Shown: positions 1 to 8,538, numbered from the stretch's first letter. The stretch: DNA of 36,725 bases from Sva-07 sp964592115 (GCA_964592115.1 CAZQCP010000017.1:1-36725); one strand, 5' to 3'. The notes: generated from the letters alone by a model not told the origin. Program-made: numbers and translations.

Positions 1-1620
1 TTCGGCGCGATCGCCGGGTACACGTTCGCCATCTTGGCGATCTCCGTCGAGCGGAAGTCGGTGACGGTCAGCAACGCGCCGTTCGGGCTCAGCGAGGTCC
101 AGTGGAGCCCGCTCGCCTCGACCGCCGCGGCGATCGGGGTGACGCTGATCGTCGCCGTCATCATCGGGCTCGGCCTGGCGCGTTCGGAGGCCAAGACGGG
201 TGCCGTGGCAGCGACGGTGATCACGCTGTCGGTGCTGTTCATGGCCCACGAGGTTGCCGTCAACTGGGACAAGCTGACGGGCGGCGACCGCGCCGGCCTC
301 TCGTTCGGCATCGGCCAGACGTTGAAGGACCGATGGCCGATCTACGTCGCGTTGCTCGGCGCGCTGCTCGTCGCCCGGCTCTTCGCCACCTCCCGCCAGG
401 GGCGGCTCGGGCGGGCGGCGCGCGAGGACAACCTGGCGGCGCGGGCGATGGGCATCAATCCATCCGTGCAGCAGATGTATGCACTGCTCTTGTCGGTGGC
501 GATCGTCGCCGTCGGCAGTTCGTTGCGCGTGTACAGCCTCGGCAGCATCACGCCGAAGTTCTTCTTCTTCGAGTTCACGCTGCTGACGCTGACGATGCTC
601 GTGGTCGGCGGCCGCAACAGCACGACCGGCGCGCTCGTCGGCGTGGTCGTGATCACGGCTGGCAACGAGCTCGCCCGGTACCTGTCGGGTCCCAATGTCG
701 ACATCGCCAACTTCATCTTGAAGCCGGGCCTGTCCGACATGTTCCTCGGCCTGTCGATGCTCGGGTTCATGATCCTGCGACCGGAGGGGCTGCTCGGCGA
801 CTGGGAGCTCGACGAGTGGTTCGTGCGTCGCTGGCGGCGCGTCCGCGCGGAACCCGAGCCGCAGCGGGCGACGCCGCCGGTGGCCTCCACTCGTTCGTCG
901 CTCGACGTGCGCGACGTCGCCGTCGAGTTCGGTGCGTTCCGGGCCGTCGACGACGTGTCGATCGACGTCGCGACCGAGCACATCACGGGCATCATCGGGC
1001 CCAACGGCGCCGGCAAGACGACGTTGCTCAACGCGGTCACCGGCCTGGTGCCGATCACGGCCGGGCGCGTGGAGCTCGACGGAGCCGAGCTCACCGGCAA
1101 GGCGTCGTACCGGATCGCCCGCGCCGGGCTCGTGCGCACGTTCCAGAACCTGCGGCTCTTCCCGGCGCTCACCGTGCGCGAGAACGTCGCCGTGGCCGCG
1201 CTCAGCATCCGCCGCAGCGGCGATGGCCCGAGTGTCGACCAGCTGCTCGCCGAGGTCGGGCTGTGGGACCAGCGCGACCGGCGGGCACGCGAGCTCGACT
1301 ACGGCAACTCGCGGCGGCTCGAGTTGGTGCGCGCGGCGGCGACGCAGCCCGCCTTCTTACTGCTCGACGAACCGACGAGTGGGATGAACGAGGCCGAGTC
1401 GCTGGCGATGATCGAACAGGTGCGCACCGTCGCCGGTCTCGTCGGCGCGGGGGTCGTCGTCGTCGACCACGACCTCGGGTTCATCACCGGCATCTGCGAT
1501 CGCATCTACTGCCTCGACCAGGGAGCGGTCGTCGCCGTCGGCACACCGGACGAGATCCAGAACGATCCCGTGGTGCAGGCCGCCTACCTCGGCACCGCCG
1601 CCCCGGAGCCCGCGGGATGA
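1..1620 (+). CDS. LivM-LivG fusion: branched-chain-type ABC transporter permease plus ATPase (5' partial)
   Basis: The reading frame is open from the first base, so the N-terminus lies outside the window. The first ~275 visible residues are hydrophobic membrane segments of the LivM type, with the cytoplasmic loop REDNLAARAMGINP and the FTLLTLTMLVVGG helix. After a charged linker (about 280-300) comes a LivG-type ATPase: Walker A GPNGAGKTT at nt 997-1023, a degenerate signature (YGNSRR instead of LSGGQ), Walker B FLLLDEPTSG and the H-loop histidine in VVVDHDLGF. The family imports branched-chain amino acids and, in catabolic clusters, often aromatic acids or amides. The role here is inferred to be uptake of the pathway substrate at the cytoplasmic membrane. 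LivH, LivF and the binding protein are not visible and may lie upstream. The stop overlaps the next start (ATGA), implying one operon. Confidence 0.9.
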   Translation, partial: FGAIAGYTFAILAISVERKSVTVSNAPFGLSEVQWSPLASTAAAIGVTLIVAVIIGLGLARSEAKTGAVAATVITLSVLFMAHEVAVNWDKLTGGDRAGLSFGIGQTLKDRWPIYVALLGALLVARLFATSRQGRLGRAAREDNLAARAMGINPSVQQMYALLLSVAIVAVGSSLRVYSLGSITPKFFFFEFTLLTLTMLVVGGRNSTTGALVGVVVITAGNELARYLSGPNVDIANFILKPGLSDMFLGLSMLGFMILRPEGLLGDWELDEWFVRRWRRVRAEPEPQRATPPVASTRSSLDVRDVAVEFGAFRAVDDVSIDVATEHITGIIGPNGAGKTTLLNAVTGLVPITAGRVELDGAELTGKASYRIARAGLVRTFQNLRLFPALTVRENVAVAALSIRRSGDGPSVDQLLAEVGLWDQRDRRARELDYGNSRRLELVRAAATQPAFLLLDEPTSGMNEAESLAMIEQVRTVAGLVGAGVVVVDHDLGFITGICDRIYCLDQGAVVAVGTPDEIQNDPVVQAAYLGTAAPEPAG

Positions 1621-2462
1621 CCGGCGCGGCGGCCGTCGTCGACCGTTGTGCCAACGGCCTCGCGTGGCGTGAGTGCGGCGACGGAGCGCCGATCGTGTTC
1701 CTCCACGGTCTCGGCGGCACGCGGACGTCGTGGGGGCCCCAGCTGCGGGCGCTCGGCGGCACGTTCCGCTGCATCGCCTGGGACATGCCGGGCTACGGCG
1801 GCTCCGACCCGGTGACCCCGCTGACCTATCCGGCGATCACCCAGCGCCTCGTCGACCTGCTCGACGTGCTCGATCTGCCGCGTGTCGACGTCGTGGGACT
1901 GTCGTTCGGCGGGATGCACGCGCTGCACCTCGCGATCGCTCACCCGGACCGGGTCCGGCGCATCGTGCTCGCCGACACGAGCCCGGCATTCGGGATGGAC
2001 GGCACGTCCCGCGAGGACTGGACTCGGGCTCGCCTGGCGACGATCGACGGTGGCGGCGTGCCCGCCGACATCGCCGACGCCGTGATCGACGCGATCACCG
2101 CCACGCCGCTCGCCGGCGAGATCCGCGCCGAGACGATCGAGTCGTTCGGACGGATCGGAGCCGACGGGTTCCGCGCCGCCGTCGAGTGCCTGCCGGACAA
2201 CGACGTGCGCGCCGACCTGCACCGCATCGATCACCAGACGCTCGTGATCGTCGGTGAGCTCGACGCCGAGACGCCGCCGAGCTACGCCAAGGTGCTGCAC
2301 GACGGCCTCGCCCACAGCACGCTGCACGTCCTCGCCGGCGCCGGCCATCTCACCCCGGCCGAGGCACCGGAGGAGTTCAACCGACTCGTCGCCGACTTCC
2401 TCACCAGCGACACGGCGACCGCCGCCAGCGTTGCGGCCACACGTGAAGGGACCACACCATGA
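1617..2462 (+). CDS. Alpha/beta hydrolase (candidate amide/ester or C-C hydrolase of the pathway)
   Basis: A 281-residue alpha/beta hydrolase. The oxyanion motif FLHGLGG is at ~28-34, the nucleophile elbow GLSFGG has Ser96, the acid is probably Asp216 (VGELDAE), and His244 lies in GAGHLTP. All triad members are present, so it should be active. The ATG overlaps the preceding stop by 4 bases, and its own stop overlaps the next ATG in the same way. This fixes the start and points to translational coupling. The next gene but one is NicX-like. In nicotinate degradation, NicX is followed by NicD, an alpha/beta hydrolase that deformylates N-formylmaleamate, so a NicD-like role is a reasonable inference. 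Meta-cleavage product hydrolases (MhpC/BphD) have the same fold and cannot be excluded. Confidence 0.88.
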   Translation: MTGAAAVVDRCANGLAWRECGDGAPIVFLHGLGGTRTSWGPQLRALGGTFRCIAWDMPGYGGSDPVTPLTYPAITQRLVDLLDVLDLPRVDVVGLSFGGMHALHLAIAHPDRVRRIVLADTSPAFGMDGTSREDWTRARLATIDGGGVPADIADAVIDAITATPLAGEIRAETIESFGRIGADGFRAAVECLPDNDVRADLHRIDHQTLVIVGELDAETPPSYAKVLHDGLAHSTLHVLAGAGHLTPAEAPEEFNRLVADFLTSDTATAASVAATREGTTP

Positions 2463-3640
2463 CCAGCCCGCTGCACACGCCCGAGCGGGCGCGCCTCGTC
2501 GCCAAGATGGCCGAGCTTGGCCCCCGGTTCGCCGCCCGCGCCGACGCGGTCGATGCCGACGCGGCGTTCCCGTACGAGAACTGGGAGGACCTGCGAACGG
2601 CTGGGTTCTTGGGCCTCGCGATCCCCGAGGCGTACGGGGGGCTGGGCGCCGACTTCGTCGGCTACGCACTCGTGTCCGAAGAGCTCGCCCGCCACTGTGC
2701 CAGCACCGCGCTCACGTTCAACATGCACGTCGCGACCACGCTCCTCATCGGCGAGATCGCCGAGCGTCTCGAGCCGAACGATGCCGATCGGTCGTTCCTC
2801 GAGGCGCGGCGGGCGTTGCTCTACGACGGCGTCGTGAACCACGGACGTATCCACAGTCAGCCGTTCTCCGAGGGGCTGAGCGCGGGCGCCACGACGGGCT
2901 ACGCCACGCGGGCGACGCCGGTCGACGGCGGCTACCGCGTCACCGGGCGCAAGATCTTCGCCTCGCTCGCCGGCGCGGCGACGTACCACAACGTGTTGTG
3001 CCTCGTGGAGGGCGACGATCGGCTGCGGCTGCTCGGCGTGCCTCACGAAGGCGACGGCGTCGAGATCGTGGGGGAGTGGAACCCACTCGGCATGCGCGGC
3101 ACCGACTCGCGCAACCTGGAGATGCACGATGTGTTCGTGCCCGCCGAGCAGGAGTGGCTGCCACCGGGCCTGTTCAACGAGCAGGCCGACCGCTTCCCCT
3201 ACTTCTACATGACGCTGTCGTTCTCGTTCCTCGGGCTGATGCGCGGCATCTTGGACTTCACCGAGGAGTACCTGCGCACGGGCGGTCGCAGCGATCATGC
3301 CGTGAAGCAGCAGGGTTGGGCGGCGATGAACCTGCGCTACGAGCAGGCGCAGGCGCTGTGCTACCGGGTGCTCGGCGAGGTGTGTGTCGACCCGGATCGT
3401 GGCAAGGTGCAGCGAGCCTGGAGCTCGCTGATCACGACGATGGAAGGAGCGCCCGAGATGGCATCGACCGCGATCCAGATCTGTGGCGGCCGCTCGATGC
3501 TGCGGCCGAGCTACATCGAGCGCGCTTACCGCGACGCCCGGTGCGGTGCGGTGATGCTCCCGTGGAGCGTCGAAGTGTGCCGCGAGCGGTTGGGTCGCGC
3601 CGGTCTCGAACCGGCCGAAGACGGCGAGGCGCGCCGGTGA
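2459..3640 (+). CDS. Acyl-CoA-dehydrogenase-fold flavoprotein lacking the usual catalytic glutamate
   Basis: A 393-residue protein of normal ACAD length. The N-terminal helical domain contains GFLGLAIPEAYGGLG. The middle beta domain (~120-225) has the pattern YRVTGRKIFASLAGAA. The C-terminal helical domain ends in GGRSMLRPSYIERAYRDAR. In typical family members the RDA motif is followed by a segment like IYEGT, whose Glu is the catalytic base. Here the aligned residues read VMLPW, with Leu near 367. The alternative helix-G Glu of isovaleryl-CoA dehydrogenases also appears absent (FYMTLSFSFLG). The protein may therefore not be an acyl-CoA dehydrogenase. ACAD-fold flavin monooxygenases (HsaA, DszC, isobutylamine N-hydroxylase) also lack that base and would suit an amine or aromatic pathway. 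No flavin reductase partner is in the window. Starts and stops overlap both neighbours by 4 bases. Confidence 0.85.
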   Translation: MTSPLHTPERARLVAKMAELGPRFAARADAVDADAAFPYENWEDLRTAGFLGLAIPEAYGGLGADFVGYALVSEELARHCASTALTFNMHVATTLLIGEIAERLEPNDADRSFLEARRALLYDGVVNHGRIHSQPFSEGLSAGATTGYATRATPVDGGYRVTGRKIFASLAGAATYHNVLCLVEGDDRLRLLGVPHEGDGVEIVGEWNPLGMRGTDSRNLEMHDVFVPAEQEWLPPGLFNEQADRFPYFYMTLSFSFLGLMRGILDFTEEYLRTGGRSDHAVKQQGWAAMNLRYEQAQALCYRVLGEVCVDPDRGKVQRAWSSLITTMEGAPEMASTAIQICGGRSMLRPSYIERAYRDARCGAVMLPWSVEVCRERLGRAGLEPAEDGEARR

Positions 3641-4674
3641 CCGCCGAGTGGCGCTGGGTGCGGCGCTACGCCGAGCAGTTCCGGGCGTGCAGTCTGGCCG
3701 AGGGGGAGGTGGCGGTGTTGCTGTACGAGGCGGCGAGCAGCCCGCTCGTCGTCGACACCGCCCGGCTGGCGTTGGAGATGCTCGGTGCCCAGGTCGCCGA
3801 GGTGCGCATGCCGACACCGTCCAACCCAGGTCCGCTGCCGATCCGCTCGACCGGCGCCTCGCAGGCGATCGCCGGCCATCGTGCCGCGGTCGCCGCGCTG
3901 CGCGCCGCCGACTTCGTGGTCGACTGCACGGCCGAGGGCCTCCTGCACGCCCCCGAGCTCGGTGAGATCCTCGATGGCGGAGCGCGGGTGCTGATGATCT
4001 CGGCCGAGCACCCGGAGAACGCCGAGCGTTGGCCCCACGACCCGGCGCTCGCCGGCAAGGTCGCCCGCGGCGTGCAGCTGCTCGAAGCGGCGTCGACGAT
4101 GCGCATCACCTCGGCGAGCGGCACCGACATCACCGTCGATCTCGCGGGAGCGTTCCGCGCCGGCTCGTGCGGATGGACGACCGAGCCCGGCTCGATCGCC
4201 CACTGGCCCGGTGGGCTCGTGCTCGCGTTTCCGGCCACGGACACCGTCGACGGCACGCTCGTGCTCGCGCCCGGCGACGTGAACCTGACGTTCAAGGAGT
4301 ACATCCGCGAGCCGATCACGCTGACGATCGAGCACGACTACGTCGTCGACATCGCCGGGCACGGCCACGACGCCGAACTGATGCGCTCATACCTCGCGGC
4401 GTTCGACGAGCCCGAGGCCTACGCCGTCAGCCACGTCGGCTGGGGGATGAACACCGCCGCCCGTTGGGAGTCGCTGGCGATGTGGGACAAGGCGGACCTC
4501 AACGGCACCGAGCTGCGTGCCTTCGCCGGCAACGTCGTCTACTCGACCGGTGCCAACGAGGTTGCCGGCCGCTTCTGCCGTGGCCACTTCGACCTGCCGA
4601 TGCGCAACTGCACCGTCGCCGTCGACGACGATGTCGTCGTGGACGCTGGCGTCCTACGATCGGATCTCGCATGA
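3637..4674 (+). CDS. NicX-like 2,5-dihydroxypyridine 5,6-dioxygenase family protein
   Basis: A 345-residue protein with a GTG start inside GTGA, overlapping the preceding stop. The C-terminal half carries SHVGWGMN (His266) and GHFDLPMRNCT (His317, Asp319). The His...His-x-Asp arrangement with about 50 residues between the histidines matches the iron ligands of NicX/Hpo 2,5-dihydroxypyridine dioxygenases, which share the M29 aminopeptidase-like fold. That family opens 2,5-dihydroxypyridine between C5 and C6 to give N-formylmaleamate, using non-heme Fe(II) and O2. The motif and length match are seen directly. The exact substrate is not determined, and M29-like relatives of other function exist. 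The neighbouring alpha/beta hydrolase could process a formamide product. Maleamate amidase (NicF) and maleate isomerase (NicE) are not in the window, so a complete nicotinate branch cannot be claimed. Confidence 0.78.
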   Translation: MTAEWRWVRRYAEQFRACSLAEGEVAVLLYEAASSPLVVDTARLALEMLGAQVAEVRMPTPSNPGPLPIRSTGASQAIAGHRAAVAALRAADFVVDCTAEGLLHAPELGEILDGGARVLMISAEHPENAERWPHDPALAGKVARGVQLLEAASTMRITSASGTDITVDLAGAFRAGSCGWTTEPGSIAHWPGGLVLAFPATDTVDGTLVLAPGDVNLTFKEYIREPITLTIEHDYVVDIAGHGHDAELMRSYLAAFDEPEAYAVSHVGWGMNTAARWESLAMWDKADLNGTELRAFAGNVVYSTGANEVAGRFCRGHFDLPMRNCTVAVDDDVVVDAGVLRSDLA

Positions 4675-5990
4675 CGGCGACGAGCGACTACACACGGATG
4701 CGGCTGCTCTGGCCGGACCACCTCGGGCTGGCGCGCGGCAAGTACCTGCCGACGTCGCTCGCCGACGAAGGCACGGGCTTCTGCGTCACGACGTTCGCGA
4801 TGAGCTACGACCGCGACCTCATCGACGCGCCGGGCGGCCACCTGCTCGACGGGTTGAAGGACGTGCGTGGTGTCCCCGACCCCACCTCGATCCGTCCGTC
4901 GTGGGAGAGCGACCGCACGTGCGTCGCGGTCGCCGATCTGTCGCTCGACGACGAGCCGTACCCGGCGTCGAGTCGTGGCGCGCTGGAGCGCTCGGTCGCC
5001 AAGTGGGCCGAGCTCGGCTACGACGTGAAGGTCGGCATCGAGCTCGAGGGATACCTGCTCGCACCGAGCGACGATGACCCGTACGCCAAGTACTCCAACC
5101 CGCGATCGATGGTCTACGGCACCGGCCTGCTCGGCGAGTCGAGCGGCTTTCTCACCGCCGTGCTCGACACCGCCGAGCGCTGCGGGTTCGTGGTCGAGTC
5201 GGCCAACGTCGAGTTCGACGAGTCGCAGTTCGAGTTCACGCTGCGCTACGACGACGCGGTGCGCGCCGTCGACGACGCGTTCTTGTTCCGCGTGATGGTG
5301 CGCGAGATCGCCATCTCGCGCGGCCTCGACTTCACGTTCCTCGGCAAGCCGTTCCCCACGGTGTCCGGGTCGGGCATCCACACGAACTTCAGCCTCGTCG
5401 ACGCCGAGGGCATCAACGCGATGTTCGACGCGAACGACGAGCACGGGCTGAGCGCACTCGCCCGCGGCTGCGTCGCCGGGCTGGTCGAGCATCACCGTGC
5501 CCTGACCGCGCTGTCGGCGCCCACGGTCAACGCGTATCGGCGGCTGCAGCCCGGCACGCTCGCCGGGTGCTTCGGCAACTGGGGTGTCGACCACCGCAAC
5601 GTCGCCAACCGGATCCCGGCGGAGAAGGGGAGCGCGATGCGCATCGAGAGCCGCCTCGGCGACGGCTCGATGAACCTCCACCTCGGCGCCGCGTCGTTGT
5701 TGGAGGCCGCCCGGCTCGGGTTCGTCGGTGGGCTCCAGTCGCCGCCGGTCTACACGGGCGATGGATTCGAAGATGGCGGCGACGCGCATCGCAGCGCCAC
5801 CGATCTCGGCACCGCGCTCGACCATCTGGAAGCCGACACCGAGTTGGTCGCGGCGTTCGAGCCCGAGCTGATCGGCAACTTCCTCGCCAACAAGCGCCAC
5901 GAGTACGAGCGCTTCTGCGCCGGCGGCGAGACGATCGACGGCGACGAGCTGACCGCCTTCGAACGCGCCCACTACCTCCCGTACCACTGA
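4671..5990 (+). CDS. Glutamine-synthetase-family gamma-glutamyl ligase (PuuA/IpuC/GlnA4-like)
   Basis: A 439-residue member of the glutamine synthetase superfamily, slightly shorter than housekeeping GlnA. The metal-binding KVGIELEGYLL, the segment NVEFDESQFEF, the GSGIHTNFSL strand and the glutamate/ATP-site runs NAYRRLQPG and RIESRLGDGS are visible. The standard PGQ motif is replaced by DESQ and the HxHxS histidine run by HTNFS. This argues for a substrate other than ammonia. Relatives (PuuA, IpuC, TdnQ/AtdA1, GlnA3/GlnA4) condense glutamate with putrescine, isopropylamine, anilines or ethanolamine. The matching hydrolases sit about 7 kb downstream. ATG overlaps the upstream stop (ATGA). 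It is the last gene of its operon: a REP-like palindrome begins 10 bases after the stop. Confidence 0.85.
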   Translation: MTATSDYTRMRLLWPDHLGLARGKYLPTSLADEGTGFCVTTFAMSYDRDLIDAPGGHLLDGLKDVRGVPDPTSIRPSWESDRTCVAVADLSLDDEPYPASSRGALERSVAKWAELGYDVKVGIELEGYLLAPSDDDPYAKYSNPRSMVYGTGLLGESSGFLTAVLDTAERCGFVVESANVEFDESQFEFTLRYDDAVRAVDDAFLFRVMVREIAISRGLDFTFLGKPFPTVSGSGIHTNFSLVDAEGINAMFDANDEHGLSALARGCVAGLVEHHRALTALSAPTVNAYRRLQPGTLAGCFGNWGVDHRNVANRIPAEKGSAMRIESRLGDGSMNLHLGAASLLEAARLGFVGGLQSPPVYTGDGFEDGGDAHRSATDLGTALDHLEADTELVAAFEPELIGNFLANKRHEYERFCAGGETIDGDELTAFERAHYLPYH

Positions 5991-6000
5991 CGAACGCTTG

Positions 6001-6104
6001 GGATTGCATCCGGGGTCAGACCCCACATGCAACCGCGCACCAGCGTCCGGCCGGCCCACATCATGCGTGCTGTTGCATGTGGGGTCTGACCCCGGATGCA
6101 ATCC
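6001..6104. repeat. REP/BIME-like inverted repeat, copy A
   Basis: Two 33-base arms (6001-6033 and 6072-6104) are perfect reverse complements around a 38-base spacer. Each arm is itself a hairpin centred on GGGGTCAGACCCC. The element fills the space between the convergent stops at 5990 and 6112, lying 10 and 7 bases from them, so it probably forms a bidirectional 3' end. Its spacer is the reverse complement of the spacer in copies B and C, so this copy is in the opposite orientation. Confidence 0.95.
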
Positions 6105-6111
6105 CCGTTCG

Positions 6112-7605
6112 TTAGTCGTCGGTCGGCTGGGTCGTTCCGTCGAGCACCATCAGCGTCTTCAGGTCGCTGTGGAACTCGAGGGCGTGGTCGCCCCCCTCGC
6201 GGCCGATCCCACTGATGCCGCAACCTCCGAACGGTGCCGTCAGGTCGCGCACGAGGAACGTGTTGACCCACACCAACCCGGAGCGCAGGGCACGGCCGAC
6301 CCGGTCGGCGCGCTCGGCCGACGACGTGAACACGATCGCCGACAGGCCGTACGGCGTGCTGTTCGCCAGCTCGATCGCTTCGTCGTCGTCGGTGAACGTC
6401 TGGAACGTGAGGACGGGTCCGAACACCTCGCGCTGCACGACTTCGGAGTCGTTGGACGCCGGCTCGATCAGGGTCGGCAGGTAGTGGAGGCTGCCCTCGA
6501 CCATCTCGCCGCCGCGTACGACCCGGTCGCCGGCGGCGCGGGCCCGCTCGACGAACGCGTGCACCGCGGCGCGGTGTTCGGGATGTGCCATCGGCGCGAT
6601 GTCGGTGTCGGGGTCGCGGCTGTCGCCGAGGCGCAGACCGTCGACGGTGGCGTGGAACCGTTCGAGGAACTCGTCACGGATCGACGCCTCGACGAGCAGC
6701 CGGGTGCCGGCGAGGCACACCTGGCCCGAGTCGTCGTACTGCCACGCGGCGCGATGGACGGCGGCGTCGAGGTCGGCGTCGGCGAACACGAGCAGCGGGC
6801 CCTTGCCGCCGAGCTCGGCCGTGAAGGGCACGATGTTGTCGGCAGCGGCCCGGCCGATGTGGCGGGCGGTCTCCGGCGAGCCGGTGAACGTGATGCGCCG
6901 CACCCGCGGGTCGGCGACGAGCGCCGCGCCGACCTCCTCGCCGATGCCTTGGACGAGGTTGTACGCGCCAGGTGGGAAGCCCGCCTCCAGCGTCAGCTCG
7001 GCGAGCAGGGCGGCGCTGAGCGGCGACCATTCGGCGGGCTTGTGGATCACCGAGTTGCCGGCGGCCAGCGCCGGCGCGAGCTTCCACGTGGCGAGCATGA
7101 ACGGCGCGTTCCACGGTGTGATCACGACCGCCGGACCGGCCGGCATGCGCTGGACGACGTTGCGCATGTCCTTGGCATCCCACGCCCGCTCCGCGTGCTC
7201 GACGATCAGGTCGGCGTACAGGCGGAAGTTGACGGCCCCGCGGGCGACGAGGCGCTGCTTCATCGACTCGTACATGAAACCCATGTCGAGCGTCTCGACG
7301 AGCGCGATCTCGTCGGTGTGGGCTTCGATCAGGTCGGCGAGCCGGTGGAGGACAGCGGCGCGCTCGGTTGGCGTGAATCGACTCCACGCGGCGAAGCCAT
7401 CGACCGCTGCGCCAACGGCGTCGGCCGCCGTGGCGGCGTCGCCCGCGGCGACAGCAGCGAGCGGCCCGGCATCCCAGTCGAGCGGCGAGCGCGACTCGAA
7501 CGTGCGTGGCGAGCCGATCCAGTGGCCGCCGATCAGGTGATCGATCGGCACCGGCACGCCACCGACATCGGCCCGCCGGCCGCTTGCGTCGACCGGTGCG
7601 TTCAC
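6112..7605 (-). CDS. hpaE: HpaE-like aldehyde dehydrogenase (2-hydroxymuconic-type semialdehyde dehydrogenase)
   Basis: A 497-residue NAD(P)-dependent aldehyde dehydrogenase. Visible residues are the oxyanion Asn166 (TPWNAPF), the general base Glu264 in ELGGKGP and the nucleophile Cys297 in SGQVCLAG. The C-terminal signature APFGGCGISGIGREGG followed by EFHSDLKT resembles 5-carboxymethyl-2-hydroxymuconate semialdehyde dehydrogenase (HpaE) and related XylG/DmpC enzymes. Those oxidise the semialdehyde produced by extradiol ring cleavage to the dicarboxylate. The GTG start at 7605 overlaps the stop of the upstream FAH gene by 4 bases (GTGA); an ATG-initiated version would run far into the FAH gene. 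The HpaD-like dioxygenase in the facing operon supports the assignment. The exact aldehyde substrate is inferred. Confidence 0.85.
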   Translation of the reverse strand: MNAPVDASGRRADVGGVPVPIDHLIGGHWIGSPRTFESRSPLDWDAGPLAAVAAGDAATAADAVGAAVDGFAAWSRFTPTERAAVLHRLADLIEAHTDEIALVETLDMGFMYESMKQRLVARGAVNFRLYADLIVEHAERAWDAKDMRNVVQRMPAGPAVVITPWNAPFMLATWKLAPALAAGNSVIHKPAEWSPLSAALLAELTLEAGFPPGAYNLVQGIGEEVGAALVADPRVRRITFTGSPETARHIGRAAADNIVPFTAELGGKGPLLVFADADLDAAVHRAAWQYDDSGQVCLAGTRLLVEASIRDEFLERFHATVDGLRLGDSRDPDTDIAPMAHPEHRAAVHAFVERARAAGDRVVRGGEMVEGSLHYLPTLIEPASNDSEVVQREVFGPVLTFQTFTDDDEAIELANSTPYGLSAIVFTSSAERADRVGRALRSGLVWVNTFLVRDLTAPFGGCGISGIGREGGDHALEFHSDLKTLMVLDGTTQPTDD

Positions 7606-8501
7606 GCGCTGCCGCCCTCGGAATCGTCGACCGTGCTCTCGTAGTGCTGGGCGCCAGGTCCGCGTGGCGCTCGAACACCGCGGAACTCCCAGTCGCCGCC
7701 CTGCGCCGTCGACAGCACCTCTTCGGAACTGCTCGGCTGGGCGCCCACGTCGGTGCGGATCGGGGTCGGTCCCGCCACGATCGTGTTGGTCAGCGCGCCG
7801 AGACCTTCGACCTCGACCGTCACCACATCGCCCGGGTAGACGGTGCGCGAGTTGGCGGGTGTGCCGGACAGGATGATGTCGCCTGGAACGAGCGTGATCG
7901 TGCGGGCGAGATCGGCGACGATGTAGTGCATGTCCCACTCCATCTCGGCAGTGGTCGCGTCCTGACGGACCTCGCCGTTGACGAGCGTGCGGATGCGCTT
8001 GTCGTGGAAGTCCCAGTCGTCGACGAGACCGGGGCCGATCGGGCACAGCGTGTCGCTGCCCTTCACCCGCAGCATCGAGCCGGCGTCGGTGTCACGGAAG
8101 TCGTGGAGCCCGTAGTCGTTGGCGACCGTGTAGCCGGCGATGTAGTCGGCGGCGTCGGCCGGGGCGATGTTGCGGCACGTCCGGCCGATCACGATGGCGA
8201 TCTCACCTTCGTAGTTGAGCCACTCGCATCCGTCGGGGCGCACGACGTCGGCGCCGTGCGCCGTGAGGGCGGTGATCGGCTTGTGGAAGTAGGTCGGCGC
8301 CGCGGGGAGCTTGGTCATGAACTCGTCGACGCGACTCGTGAAGTTGAGGTGGATGCAGAGGATCTTCGTCGGCTCGACCGGTGGCAGGTGGACCGCGTCG
8401 TCGACGCTCATCGAGCGGCCGTCGCCGGCGACGAGTCGATCTCCCTCACGTGTCACCTCGCAGGCGTACCCGTCGAGCAGGATGCGTCTCGTCTCGGTCA
8501 T
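7602..8501 (-). CDS. Fumarylacetoacetate-hydrolase-family protein (HpaG/decarboxylase/hydratase type)
   Basis: A 299-residue FAH-superfamily enzyme. The Mg2+/Mn2+ ligands appear as Glu98-x-Glu100 in NYEGEIAIVIG and Asp129 in ANDYGLHD, followed by the SGTPANS loop that is usual in the family. Members act on meta-cleavage products as isomerases, decarboxylases (HpaG, 4-oxalocrotonate decarboxylase) or hydrolases. Coupling to the HpaE-like dehydrogenase by GTGA overlap makes a decarboxylase/isomerase role most likely, though this is inference. After the normal C-terminus (about residue 250) there is a ~45-residue polar tail rich in Ser, Gly and acidic residues that is not typical of the fold. 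The ATG start lies 23 bases from a palindromic operator shared with the divergent marR gene. Confidence 0.87.
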   Translation of the reverse strand: MTETRRILLDGYACEVTREGDRLVAGDGRSMSVDDAVHLPPVEPTKILCIHLNFTSRVDEFMTKLPAAPTYFHKPITALTAHGADVVRPDGCEWLNYEGEIAIVIGRTCRNIAPADAADYIAGYTVANDYGLHDFRDTDAGSMLRVKGSDTLCPIGPGLVDDWDFHDKRIRTLVNGEVRQDATTAEMEWDMHYIVADLARTITLVPGDIILSGTPANSRTVYPGDVVTVEVEGLGALTNTIVAGPTPIRTDVGAQPSSSEEVLSTAQGGDWEFRGVRAPRGPGAQHYESTVDDSEGGSA

Positions 8502-8524
8502 GACGGCAGGCTAGTTCTCGGCTA

Positions 8525-8538
8525 GTTCGGTACCGAAC
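8525..8538. promoter_or_regulatory. Palindromic operator 1 (GTTCGGTACCGAAC) in the marR/FAH divergent promoter
   Basis: A perfect 14-base palindrome in the 66-base gap between the divergent FAH and marR genes. The 15-mer TTCGGTACCGAACGA recurs upstream of the second operon (9284-9298). It covers the expected -35 position of a marR promoter whose -10 would be TACTCT at 8552-8557. Likely bound by the adjacent MarR protein; this is inference from position and recurrence. Confidence 0.75.

Noticed and set aside
2282..3817. Long open frame of about 511 codons on the minus strand opposite the ACAD gene
   Set aside because: It overlaps well-supported genes in the opposite direction, is Arg/Ala-rich with no recognisable domain, and is a typical high-GC shadow.
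5998..7644. Plus-strand frame of about 548 codons starting inside REP copy A
   Set aside because: It begins in the repeat and runs antisense to the HpaE-like gene with no family match.
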